Positions 24,775-36,180 of a stretch of DNA of 41,439 bases are shown here, one piece after another. Under the pieces are notes generated by a model. The model was not told the DNA's origin. It saw only the letters and a program-made list of their open reading frames with translations, and searched no databases. The translations under genes were made by a program, and so were the position numbers. The stretch's first letter is position 1; each line of letters begins with the position of its first letter. The stretch comes from Verrucomicrobiota bacterium (GTDB lineage: Bacteria > Verrucomicrobiota > Verrucomicrobiia > Palsa-1439): the NCBI GenBank assembly GCA_003152315.1, contig PLZV01000040.1, positions 1-41,439 on the forward strand. The letters are read 5' to 3'.

Positions 24775-26285
24775 CGACTCGCTCCCGATGGCGGGATCAA
24801 AAAACCATTCGGATTCACATTGGTGAGAGTATTCTGGCCGCCGGGGCCGGTCATGAAGAAAATGTGCACCCGGTTATTGTTGGCCTGGATATTTCCCGCC
24901 AGCAGGAGGAACAGGGTATTATTCAATACCAAGCCGTATGCCGCATCGAGTTCGGAGCCACCAGCATTGATAATGTTGGTGCTGGTATTCTTGCCATAGG
25001 TCGTGGAGAGCTGCTGCACGGCAACCGGACAGCCGTAGCCCGGGTCCACCGTGCCATCGACGATAATGCTGCCCAAGGGAGGTAAAATGATGCCGTTTTG
25101 TGCAACGGTGACACTCTGGGTCACGATTTGCCCGGCGATGGTGATATTCCCTGTCCTTGCGTTGATCGATGTATTTGAGCTGACGGAGTAGGTAACGGCG
25201 CCATTGCCCACACCGCTGCCGCCCGCAGTAATCGTCACCCACGACACACCGCTGGTCGCGGTCCAAGAGCAACCACCGAAATCGACCACCGCTACATTAC
25301 TCGCGCCACCGCTGCTGCCGTAGGAAGCGCTGGCGGGACTGAGCTGGAAGGCGTTGCACGGAGGTACCGACACCGTGAAATGATGTTGTCCCGGAATCGT
25401 GCTGAAATCCACCGCACTGGACTCGCCAAAGCTGCCCTGACAGACGTTGCTGGTGATGGTACCGAGAATCTGATTGTAGACGGTCACATATTGATCGTCT
25501 GTGATGAACGCGCAAATGGAAACCTGGCCGGTCGGACTGCCAATCGCCGATAGCGGAATGGCCAATTCAACGCCCGTCGTGACGCTTTCTGGGTGGCTCG
25601 TAGCGCTCGCGCCGCATCCCGAAGGGTCGACCGTGACACCGTTCGTGTTGCTGTTATTCAGGGCGGCTTGAATACCAAATGTCCCGTTCACGAGGATGTT
25701 GCCGGGAGGGGTGTTGGTCGGGAAAAACTTACCCAGAAAAGCACCCGCGCAGTTGGAGCAGACTACCTCGTAGTTCACGTTTCCCGTCGGACTCGAACCC
25801 AAGCCGCCGATGTTCACGCCGATCCAATAATTCGCCGCGAATCCCGTATCGAACGTCAGCCCGGGTTGGCCAATGGCATTGGGGTCGCCGTTGCCGGCGA
25901 TGCCCATGCGATTCAAATGACCAAAATCAGCGGCAGCATTGTAATTCGTCCCGAGTGTGTGATCTCCGCCAGGACCGGTCATAAAGAAGATTTGGAGCTT
26001 GTCAAAAGTAATGTTGTCTGCGACGTCGTCAGAATCCAGGTTTCCCGCCAAAAAGAGATACAAGACGCCATTGGAGACGATCCCATAAGCCGCATCCAAC
26101 TCGGAGCCGTTGGCCCGGTCAATCAGCCCCTCGGTGTTGTCGGAGGTTGATGTATTGAGTTGTTGGGTGACAATCGCGGACCCATATTGGGCGTCCAGCA
26201 CGCCGTCGATGGTGAAGCCCTTTACTACGGTGGCAGCAAAAGCAAGCATCAGGGTGATGGAAACCGACCACGTAATTGTCTTCAT
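24768..26285 (-). CDS. Secreted BACON-domain protein, N-terminal part
   Basis: 505 residues to the premature stop. Signal peptide MKTITWSVSITLMLAFAATV, then a first repeated domain (about 25-305: FTIDGVLDAQYGSAIVTQQL, GSELDAAYGIV, IFFMTGPGGDHTLG, TTGVELAIPLSAIGSPTG), a BACON domain (about 310-397: FQLSPASASYGSSGGASN, GCSWTATSGVSWVTI, TQSVTVAQNG), and the start of a second copy of the first domain (about 406-505). BACON domains are mucin- or glycan-associated beta-sandwiches. The rest of the second domain is in another frame (23920-24774). AGAAGGA precedes the ATG at 26285; an upstream in-frame extension is not needed. Confidence 0.85.
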   Translation of the reverse strand: MKTITWSVSITLMLAFAATVVKGFTIDGVLDAQYGSAIVTQQLNTSTSDNTEGLIDRANGSELDAAYGIVSNGVLYLFLAGNLDSDDVADNITFDKLQIFFMTGPGGDHTLGTNYNAAADFGHLNRMGIAGNGDPNAIGQPGLTFDTGFAANYWIGVNIGGLGSSPTGNVNYEVVCSNCAGAFLGKFFPTNTPPGNILVNGTFGIQAALNNSNTNGVTVDPSGCGASATSHPESVTTGVELAIPLSAIGSPTGQVSICAFITDDQYVTVYNQILGTITSNVCQGSFGESSAVDFSTIPGQHHFTVSVPPCNAFQLSPASASYGSSGGASNVAVVDFGGCSWTATSGVSWVTITAGGSGVGNGAVTYSVSSNTSINARTGNITIAGQIVTQSVTVAQNGIILPPLGSIIVDGTVDPGYGCPVAVQQLSTTYGKNTSTNIINAGGSELDAAYGLVLNNTLFLLLAGNIQANNNRVHIFFMTGPGGQNTLTNVNPNGFLIPPSGASRC

Positions 26286-26362
26286 GGAACCGTCCTTCTG
26301 TGTTCCTGCGTTTCGATTAAGCCTAACAATATATAAGAAGCTGCGAACCCAACCTTGCAGAA

Positions 26363-26391
26363 AAAGTACCAGATTCACTGCGGTAAATCAA
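26363..26391 (-). promoter_or_regulatory. Promoter of the BACON-domain gene
   Basis: Minus strand: -35 TTGATT (26391-26386), 17-bp spacer, -10 TACTTT (26368-26363). It predicts a leader of about 70 nt before the ATG at 26285, AT-rich with a TATATATTG stretch. Confidence 0.55.
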
Positions 26392-26506
26392 GAGAATGGT
26401 ACCCTTAAATGGGGACGAGTAGATTAACAATTTCGGCCATAACCTTGCCTTCCTCAAATAGAGTGCACTGGCAAATGAGCTGGACGAACTTATGCAGGGC
26501 GGATGC

Positions 26507-29690
<3,184 letters not shown>

Positions 29691-29699
29691 TGGGATTGC

Positions 29700-29727
29700 A
29701 GTGTACCACAACCCCGGCGCGTGACAA
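29700..29727 (-). promoter_or_regulatory. Promoter of kdsB-pyrG-kdsA, leaderless layout
   Basis: Minus strand: -35 TTGTCA (29727-29722), 16-bp spacer, -10 TACACT (29705-29700), then 9 nt to the ATG. The predicted start is about 2-3 nt before the ATG, and no Shine-Dalgarno is present. Confidence 0.6.
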
Positions 29728-29736
29728 GGCCCGCCG

Positions 29737-30309
29737 TCAGCGTTGCACTTCGCGGTGGCGGAAACAGGTGACGAGGTGGTCGTTGACCAGCCCGGCCGCC
29801 TGCATGAAGGCATAGCAAATGGTTGAGCCGCAGAAGTTGAACCCGCGCCGTTTCATGTCCTTGCTCATCGCGTCGGATTCTTTTGATGCGGCGACGATTT
29901 CCTTCATCGACTGAATGCGAGTGATAAGTGGTTTACCGCCGACGAATTGCCAGATGTAGCGGTCGAAAGATCCGAATTCATCGCGCACCTTCAGGAATGC
30001 CTTCGCGTTCGTCACCGCTGAACGCATCTTCAACCGATTCCGAATGATGCCCGGGTTTGCCAGCAACTTCTCAATGCGCTTCTCGGTATAGCGCGCCACT
30101 TTCTCCGCATCGAAATTGTCGAACGCCTTTCGATAGTTCTCCCGCTTCAGCAAAACCGTCTGCCAACTCAGGCCTGCCTGCGCGGCGTCGAGCACAAGAA
30201 ACTCGAAGAGTTTACGGTCATCATGTACCGGCACGCCCCACTCGGTGTCATGATATTCAATCATCAGCGGATGGTTCATGGACCAGCCGCAGCGAATTGG
30301 ATCAAGCAT
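29737..30309 (-). CDS. tag: DNA-3-methyladenine glycosylase I
   Basis: A 190-residue HhH-type glycosylase removing 3-methyladenine from alkylated DNA. Motifs: RCGWSMNHPLMIEYHDTEWGVP in order, FEFLVLDAAQAGLSWQTVLLKRE, LLANPGIIRNRLKM, and the C-terminal GFNFCGSTICYAFMQAAGLVNDH followed by CFRH, which with the N-terminal Cys/His form the zinc snap. ATG 30309. It lies 46 bp upstream of kdsB on the same strand, but kdsB has its own promoter in that gap. Confidence 0.96.
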   Translation of the reverse strand: MLDPIRCGWSMNHPLMIEYHDTEWGVPVHDDRKLFEFLVLDAAQAGLSWQTVLLKRENYRKAFDNFDAEKVARYTEKRIEKLLANPGIIRNRLKMRSAVTNAKAFLKVRDEFGSFDRYIWQFVGGKPLITRIQSMKEIVAASKESDAMSKDMKRRGFNFCGSTICYAFMQAAGLVNDHLVTCFRHREVQR

Positions 30310-30378
30310 ACCGCCAATCTACCAGATTGGCTGCGCGCAGCGCGAGGCTCTTTCAAGAGCGACAGGCTGTTAATTCGA

Positions 30379-30780
30379 TCAATGATTGGGGACGACGATA
30401 GTCCAGAGGACCCAATCCGGCGGAATTACGTCCGTGCAATCGAAGCCGGTTGTCCACTCGATCACATTGGCGAGAATCCACAAAGCTGCGAGTGGCAGCA
30501 GGACGTTGCGAAACAGGAAATTCGCGCGTCGGTTGGAAGCGGCCCGAGATTGCGCGGGGGTCGCTTCGCGAGGCATGTAAGCGAGTTTCCAGTTCGGATA
30601 GTGTTTTGCTCTCCAGTCGTACAAGGCGGTAGGGAGGCCGATATCGCGGCCTGCCTTTTCGCTTTCGAGCCACTTGTGCCGAAGGATTTCTTCGGTCGGC
30701 GGCGTCGGTTTTCCGAACGCGATGACTAACAATTCGTCTAGGTTTTCAACTGGATGTGTCACATCCTGTATCGTATTCAT
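30379..30780 (-). CDS. Small membrane protein of unknown function
   Basis: 133 residues. The N-terminal soluble part has acidic and Trp-rich motifs (LDELLVIAFGKPTPPTEEIL, KWLESEKAGRDIGLPTALYDWRAKHYPNWK in order). One clear membrane helix (about 91-109, RNVLLPLAALWILANVIEW) and a hydrophobic C-terminal end (PPDWVLWTIVV) follow. I do not recognise a family. CAGGAAG lies directly upstream of the ATG at 30780; a longer start adding MGGRK is possible. It lies 69 bp upstream of tag on the same strand, with an unconvincing promoter in between. Confidence 0.65.
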   Translation of the reverse strand: MNTIQDVTHPVENLDELLVIAFGKPTPPTEEILRHKWLESEKAGRDIGLPTALYDWRAKHYPNWKLAYMPREATPAQSRAASNRRANFLFRNVLLPLAALWILANVIEWTTGFDCTDVIPPDWVLWTIVVPNH

Positions 30781-31038
30781 CTTCCTGCCCCCCACTGTTG
30801 GTTGTTACTTTCTCCTTGACGTACATACCCCCAACATTTTCCATGCCGGACGCGATTTCCAAGCATAGACACGGTTGTTTTTGGCCGAACCACTGGCGAA
30901 ATCCGGACATGTTGGATGGCTTTAGCCAATGGCGACCCTGTCCGGTGATGTTTGTTTTTGATGGGACGAATGAAACCAATCCGATGGAATGACTTTGGAG
31001 GAACGATCGAAAGCAGTGCGCCGGTCAATGATTTCTGC

Positions 31039-31067
31039 TCGACAGGTCGGTCCTTTCCAGCTAAATA
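31039..31067 (+). promoter_or_regulatory. Putative promoter of parB
   Basis: -35 TCGACA (31039-31044), 17-bp spacer, -10 TAAATA (31062-31067), about 29 nt before the ATG. The leader holds AAGGAGGT (31077-31084), partly paired in a small GGTGG/CCACC hairpin (31082-31096) right before the start, which could temper translation. Confidence 0.5.
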
Positions 31068-31096
31068 CAGCCGCATAAGGAGGTGGGATTTCCACC

Positions 31097-32074
31097 ATGA
31101 CAAAGAAGGCGTTGGGCAGGGGACTGGATTCACTGATTAGTGGCGGGGTCGTTCGTAGCGTGGCGGCCGAACCTCCTCACGTGGAAGTCGCCACCGCGTC
31201 TCCCGCGACGAACGTAGTTCAACCACTTGGTTCGAGACTGGCCAGCACCGATGGCGAGAGCGACCGTAATGCGGTTCGCTACCTCGGCATCGACACGATT
31301 GAACGCAGCCGCTTTCAACCGCGCACCGATTTTGATCCGGAGCAACTCCGCGAGTTGGCCGATTCCATCAAACAACGCGGCGTCATCCAGCCGTTGCTGG
31401 TACGGCCGTTGGGTGCGACCGATGGCACGCGTCGCTACGAACTGATTGCCGGCGAACGCCGCTGGCGGGCCGCGCGAGAAGCGGGGCTGGCAACGATTCC
31501 CGCCATCGTGCGCGAGGCGAATGACCAGGAAGCGCTCGAAATCGCACTCATCGAAAACCTGCAGCGCGAAGATCTCAATGCGGTTGAAGAAGCGCGGGCG
31601 TACGAACAGCTTTCCACGCAGTTCAAACTGACCCAGGAGCAAATCGCCGAAAAAGTCGGGCGCAGCCGCGCGGCGGTAGCGAATTCGATGCGTTTGCTCG
31701 GTTTGCCGGGGGAAGTGCAGTCGTGGATTGCCGATAACCGGCTCAGCGTCGGCCACGCCAAGGCGATTCTGGGGCTGGCTAATCCGTCGGAACAGCGGCT
31801 GGTTGCGGAGCGCGTGCTAAAGCGTAATCTCACGGTGCGTGAGACGGAGCAACTCGTAGAACAGCTCAAGGGTGAAGCGAAAGTCCGCGCCCGCACATTG
31901 GGCGGGGTGGCGAAATCGACGCACGTTCTGGCCGTAGAAGAGCGACTACAGCAGAAGCTTGGAACCCACGTCAGCGTTTATCACGGCAAGAAAAAGGGCC
32001 GCATCGAGATTGAGTATTACGGGAACGACGATCTCGCGCGCCTGCTCGGCATCCTCGGCATTGACAATCTCTAG
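31097..32074 (+). CDS. parB: ParB-family chromosome partitioning protein
   Basis: 325 residues. The N-terminal tag KKALGRGLDSLISGG normally contacts ParA; the ParB/Srx CTPase domain follows (RSRFQPRTDF, LADSIKQRGVIQPLLVRP, ELIAGERRWRAAREAG, and the HTH segment TQEQIAEKVGRSRAAVANSMRLLGLP in order), then a dimerising C-terminus. ParB binds parS sites and CTP and loads SMC. No parA lies upstream in this window, although the ParA-binding tail is kept, and no parS-like TGTTTCACGTGAAACA was seen. It is followed after 21 bp by the M48 protease. Confidence 0.95.
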   Translation: MTKKALGRGLDSLISGGVVRSVAAEPPHVEVATASPATNVVQPLGSRLASTDGESDRNAVRYLGIDTIERSRFQPRTDFDPEQLRELADSIKQRGVIQPLLVRPLGATDGTRRYELIAGERRWRAAREAGLATIPAIVREANDQEALEIALIENLQREDLNAVEEARAYEQLSTQFKLTQEQIAEKVGRSRAAVANSMRLLGLPGEVQSWIADNRLSVGHAKAILGLANPSEQRLVAERVLKRNLTVRETEQLVEQLKGEAKVRARTLGGVAKSTHVLAVEERLQQKLGTHVSVYHGKKKGRIEIEYYGNDDLARLLGILGIDNL

Positions 32075-32095
32075 CGGCGCTCGCCGAGTGCCGAA

Positions 32096-33211
32096 ATGGA
32101 CGAACCCAGCCAACAGCAACGCGCCAAACGCTACGAGGCGATCCACAACCTTCTCTTCGTCGTGGAGACGGTGTACACCGTCCTGCTGCTGGTCGCCCTT
32201 CTCTACTGGGAAGGTTCGGACTTTCTTGCGAACGTGGTGCAATCCATCTCGCCGAACCCGTGGATCCACGTCGCCATTTACGGCGCCGTGGTCGTCATCG
32301 CGACGAAGCTGCTGTTTTTGCCACTCAACTATTTGGGGGACTATCATCTCGAACATAAGTTCGGGCTCTCCAACGAAACTCTCGGTGGGTGGGCATTCGA
32401 TGAACTTAAGTCCCTAGGGTTGAATTTGCTCCTGAGTGTCGCGGTGCTGGACGTGTTGTATTTCGTCCTCCGACGCGTCGGGGACTGGTGGTGGATTGGC
32501 GCGGGACTTTTCTTCCTGGTGTTTGGCGTGGTGATGTCGGCCCTCTTTCCCGTGCTGATTCTGCCGCTGTTCTACAAGTTGCAGCCCCTGGAAAACGAGC
32601 CGCTGCGCGAGAAGCTCACAGTGCTCGCGCAACGGGTCGGCGCGAAGGTTCTCGGTGTGTATCGGATGGGGATGAGCGAGAAGACAAAGAAAGCGAATGC
32701 GGCCTTTGCCGGACTTGGGAGCACCAAACGCATCATTCTCGGCGACACGTTGCTCGACAAATTTGCGGAGGACGAAATTGAAGTCGTCATGGCGCACGAG
32801 ATGGCGCACTACCAGCATGGTGACATCACGAAAATGATCGCCTGGGGAGCCGTGACGACCTTCGTGGGGCTCAAGGTCGCTGATCTTGGGTTGCATTGGG
32901 GCATGGCCAGACTCGGCTACGAGTATGTGTGGGACATCGCGGCGTTTCCACTGTTGGCTTTGTGCCTGTTTGTGTTCGGGCTGTTGGCGATGCCATTGAA
33001 TAATGCCTTCTCCCGTTCGCGTGAATGGAAGGCCGATGCCACGGCGCTGGAGTTGACCGCGAATCGTGACGCTTTCATTCGCGCCATGCGCAAGCTCGCG
33101 GAGCAGAACCTCGCCGATCTTTCGCCGCATCCGGTTGTCGAGTTTCTCCTGCACGATCACCCGTCACTTGCGCGACGCATTGCCTGGGCGGAACAATGGC
33201 AAAGCGACTAG
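32096..33211 (+). CDS. M48 (Ste24-type) membrane zinc protease
   Basis: 371 residues with several membrane helices (about 20-40, 62-80, 100-125, 125-150, 258-280, 283-305). The zinc motif HEMAHYQHGD is at about 232-241 and the third ligand is probably E in SREWKADATAL. The N-terminal part (FLPLNYLGDYHLEHKFGLSNETLGGWAFDELKS in order) is the CAAX-protease/Ste24 N-terminal domain. Bacterial members process or degrade membrane proteins; bacteria lack CAAX prenylation, so the substrate is unknown. It overlaps the next gene by 16 bp. Confidence 0.92.
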   Translation: MDEPSQQQRAKRYEAIHNLLFVVETVYTVLLLVALLYWEGSDFLANVVQSISPNPWIHVAIYGAVVVIATKLLFLPLNYLGDYHLEHKFGLSNETLGGWAFDELKSLGLNLLLSVAVLDVLYFVLRRVGDWWWIGAGLFFLVFGVVMSALFPVLILPLFYKLQPLENEPLREKLTVLAQRVGAKVLGVYRMGMSEKTKKANAAFAGLGSTKRIILGDTLLDKFAEDEIEVVMAHEMAHYQHGDITKMIAWGAVTTFVGLKVADLGLHWGMARLGYEYVWDIAAFPLLALCLFVFGLLAMPLNNAFSRSREWKADATALELTANRDAFIRAMRKLAEQNLADLSPHPVVEFLLHDHPSLARRIAWAEQWQSD

Positions 33212-34107
33212 GCCTGGTTCTCATCGTCGGGGTCGTTTGCGGCTGCGGTGGATCGCGACCACCGCCGCCAATTCCCTGGCAACAATACAGCGGAGAGCGG
33301 GCTTACCAGCATGTCGAAAAGCTCGTCGGGTATGGACCACGCCCCAGCGGAAGCGATGGGTTGGGACGCGCGGCCACGTACATTAAGGCGCAGTTGGAGG
33401 AATACGGGCTGACGGTTGAGGAACAAGTCTTCATCGAGCAAACGCCCCTGGGCCCGAAGCAATTTCGGAATATTGTGGCCAAGACGCGGGCGCAACCGAG
33501 TGGCCCCAATCGCGTGATCATCATCGGCTCGCACTACGACACGAAGTTCTTTACGAACATCACGTTCGTCGGCGCCAACGACGGCGGCTCAAGCTCGGGC
33601 GCGCTACTGGAGATTGCGCGCATTGCCGCCGAGCAACCGAGCCTGTGGTTCGTCTTCTTTGACGGCGAGGAGGCTGTGCGGCAGTACAGCGACCAAGACG
33701 GTTTATGGGGGAGCAAGTTTTTCGTTGAAGATCTTAAGGGCAAGAATCAACTCAGCCAGGTCAAGGCGATGGTGTTGCTCGACATGATCGGCGACAAGAA
33801 CTTGAATGTCACAGTCAACGGTTCACTCATCCCGCAGGCCTTCGATGCTTCGCGCGCCGCCGGCTTCCGCGACTATTTCGCCTACGGGGGGAACGGGATG
33901 CTTGACGACCACGTGCCCTTCATGCGCGCGGGGATTCCGGCGGTTGATCTGATTGATTTTGAGTTCGGCAGCGGGCCGGGACTGAACGATTACTGGCACA
34001 CAGAGAAAGACACGCTCGACAAGATCAGTTCGCGCAGCCTGGAAATCGTCGGCAAGACCACGCTGCGGCTTATCGAACTCCTTCAGAATCAAGCAACTGG
34101 CCATTGA
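33196..34107 (+). CDS. M28-family metallopeptidase / glutaminyl-cyclase-like lipoprotein
   Basis: 303 residues. The N-terminus MAKRLGLVLIVGVVCGCGGS is a lipoprotein signal with a CGC lipobox. The M28 fold follows: GPRPSGSDG, VIIIGSHYDTK (first zinc ligand His), GANDGGSSSGALLEIAR (Asp), FVFFDGEEA (Glu), VLLDMIGD and MLDDHVPFMRAGIPAVDLIDF. The arrangement resembles glutaminyl cyclases as well as aminopeptidases; sequence alone does not decide. It would face the periplasm, anchored by lipid after LspA cleavage. It overlaps the M48 gene by 16 bp. Confidence 0.9.
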   Translation: MAKRLGLVLIVGVVCGCGGSRPPPPIPWQQYSGERAYQHVEKLVGYGPRPSGSDGLGRAATYIKAQLEEYGLTVEEQVFIEQTPLGPKQFRNIVAKTRAQPSGPNRVIIIGSHYDTKFFTNITFVGANDGGSSSGALLEIARIAAEQPSLWFVFFDGEEAVRQYSDQDGLWGSKFFVEDLKGKNQLSQVKAMVLLDMIGDKNLNVTVNGSLIPQAFDASRAAGFRDYFAYGGNGMLDDHVPFMRAGIPAVDLIDFEFGSGPGLNDYWHTEKDTLDKISSRSLEIVGKTTLRLIELLQNQATGH

Positions 34108-34197
34108 TTCGGCCCACGGCTTGCTTTACTGTAGGTGTAGCGGGACTGAGCGGCAGCGCCCCGGTTGAGATCGTGCGTTGGTGGGAAGGATTGCGAC

Positions 34198-36180
34198 ATG
34201 GAGGACAAGCTCCAAGTACTTGAGAACGTGCCAGTTCTGGCCAGCCTTGGCGAGGAGTTGATGAAAGGCCTGGCCGAGCGCGCTGAATTTGTCGCGGTCA
34301 AGAAGGGCGACCTTGTTGTGCGCGAAAATGACCCTGGTGACGCGCTTTACGTTGTCGTTTCGGGTCGACTGCAGGCCTACACGCGGCTCAAGAGCGGACG
34401 GGACCGCATTTTTGCCACTTACTGTGACGGCGATTGTTTTGGCGAGATGCCGTTGCTGAGTGGTGAAACGCATTGGGCGAATGTGCGCGCGCTCAACGAT
34501 TCGATGCTCCTGAAGATCCCGCGTGAGGATTTCGATTCCGTCGTTAATCGCGACCCCCGCGTGGCGATCAGTTTCAGTCAACGGCTCGGGCACCGCATCA
34601 AGGAACTTCGTGAAGAGAAGCATCGTGCCAAGCGGAGCACGATCATCTCACTCTACGGCTCCCTGCCCGACACTGGGAAAACGACCCTTGCGCACAATCT
34701 GGCCGCCAGCCTCGCCCACGAAACTCGCGAGCCCGTATTGCTCCTCGATTTTAGCGGCAAACAGCGCGGCGTGCCGCTTTCGAAATGCGAGCGGCTCGAT
34801 TTTCGCAGTGGTCTCGGGTTGCAGGACATCACGGTGCATTCCCCGCTTGGTTACGACCGCTTGAATCTCGACCTCGTGGGTGACGAGCGCGAGATCGCGC
34901 TCATCGCGCCGGTATTCGGCCACCTGGTGAAGCACTACGACTACGTGATTTGTGATCTTCCCAATGCAGTCTCCGCGTCCGTGTTCGCCTGCCTCGTACA
35001 ATCAGACCAGGTATTCGTCATCGCCAAGTACGACGATGAACACCTTTACCGCACGAAGCTGTTGCTGGAGGATTTTCGTTCCCACGCAGCGGCGCGCGAG
35101 CCGCAGGTGCGGGTGATCCTCACGGCGGTCGGGGACGCCAGTGCGCCCTATGTGGAGGAAGCCGAGAGGAAAGTTGGACAGCCGATTGCGTATCTCTTGC
35201 GCTGGATTCCTGAGTCCGAGGTCGTCGAGGCGGTCGACGGGACTCCCTACGCGATTCGGAAGCCGATGGAGCCGTACAGTCTGGTGGTGCGTCGGATGGC
35301 GCGCGAACTGGGCAACGTGCTGGTTGGGTTGGCGCTGGGCACGGGTGGCGCGCGCGGCCTGGCACACATTGGCGTCATCCGCGTGTTGGAACGAGAGGGG
35401 ATTGCCATCGACATGGTGGCGGGCAGTTCGATGGGCGCCCTCATTGCGGCGGCGTGGGCTGTTGGAAAGAATGCTGACGAGATGGAGGAGATCGCCAAGC
35501 AGATACGCAACAAGCGGACGTTTCTGAAATTGCTGGACCCGATGTTTCCCGGCGCGGGCATCTTTCGCGGTATCAAGGTGTACAATTTCCTGCAATCGAT
35601 CGTGGACGGGTTGACGTTTGCCGATACGCTCATTCCCCTGAAGATCGTTGCCAGTGACATCAACACGCTTGAAGAAATTGTGTTTGAAGACGGCAAGCTC
35701 ATCGATGCGATCCGCGCCAGTATCACGATTCCCGGTATCTTCCGTCCCGTGGTGACCAACGGACATACGCTGATCGACGGCGGCATCACCGATCCCGTGC
35801 CCGTGCAAGTGCTCGCGCACGCGGGCGTTGCGAAGATCATTGCCGTGAACACCATTCCCAATGTCGACGAGATGAAACAGCGCGAGCGCTACCGCAACGA
35901 GAGGTCGCTGGCGTCCCGGAAGGAACGCAAGGACGGGATGCGTGAGACGGGGCCGGTCGTCGACACCCCGACCAGCCTCATCAATGTTTACATGCGCTCC
36001 ATGCACGCGATGCAATCGCGGATGGCGGAAGTTGCCTGCACCAACGCCGACGTGGTGATTCGCCCGATCCTCGCCGACAGTGTGTGGTACGATTTTTATC
36101 ATCCCGAGCGCTACATTCGGTGCGGGGAAGAGGCGGCGCAGGCTGCGTTGCCTCTGCTGAAGGGGCTGGTGGGACGATGA
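34198..36180 (+). CDS. cNMP-binding / MinD-like / patatin phospholipase fusion (NTE-like)
   Basis: 660 residues in three parts. About 5-130 is a cyclic-nucleotide-binding domain (VVRENDPGDALYVVVSGRLQ, GDCFGEMPLLSGE). About 147-370 is MinD/ParA-like: P-loop GSLPDTGKTT (154-163, without the deviant-Walker signature lysine), LLLDFSG and YDYVICDLPN. About 375-650 is a patatin domain: GTGGARG oxyanion loop (381-387), nucleophile S411 in GSSMG and D527 in DGG. The order matches eukaryotic neuropathy-target-esterase-type lysophospholipases, where the middle part is degenerate. The start at 34198 follows GGGAAGGA. Its stop overlaps the downstream ligase (ATGA). Confidence 0.9.
   Translation: MEDKLQVLENVPVLASLGEELMKGLAERAEFVAVKKGDLVVRENDPGDALYVVVSGRLQAYTRLKSGRDRIFATYCDGDCFGEMPLLSGETHWANVRALNDSMLLKIPREDFDSVVNRDPRVAISFSQRLGHRIKELREEKHRAKRSTIISLYGSLPDTGKTTLAHNLAASLAHETREPVLLLDFSGKQRGVPLSKCERLDFRSGLGLQDITVHSPLGYDRLNLDLVGDEREIALIAPVFGHLVKHYDYVICDLPNAVSASVFACLVQSDQVFVIAKYDDEHLYRTKLLLEDFRSHAAAREPQVRVILTAVGDASAPYVEEAERKVGQPIAYLLRWIPESEVVEAVDGTPYAIRKPMEPYSLVVRRMARELGNVLVGLALGTGGARGLAHIGVIRVLEREGIAIDMVAGSSMGALIAAAWAVGKNADEMEEIAKQIRNKRTFLKLLDPMFPGAGIFRGIKVYNFLQSIVDGLTFADTLIPLKIVASDINTLEEIVFEDGKLIDAIRASITIPGIFRPVVTNGHTLIDGGITDPVPVQVLAHAGVAKIIAVNTIPNVDEMKQRERYRNERSLASRKERKDGMRETGPVVDTPTSLINVYMRSMHAMQSRMAEVACTNADVVIRPILADSVWYDFYHPERYIRCGEEAAQAALPLLKGLVGR

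Noticed and set aside
24768-24803. Programmed ribosomal frameshifting at the T6 run
   Set aside because: No stimulatory structure or internal Shine-Dalgarno was seen and secreted structural proteins rarely use it; error or mutation is simpler. Kept only as a frameshift.
30903-30945. Inverted repeat CCGGACA/TGTCCGG upstream of parB as an operator
   Set aside because: Arms are 7 bp and 29 bp apart, more than 90 bp upstream of the promoter; could be chance.
30843-30992. A 50-codon plus-strand frame upstream of parB
   Set aside because: No Shine-Dalgarno or leaderless-type promoter precedes it, and the peptide has no recognisable feature.
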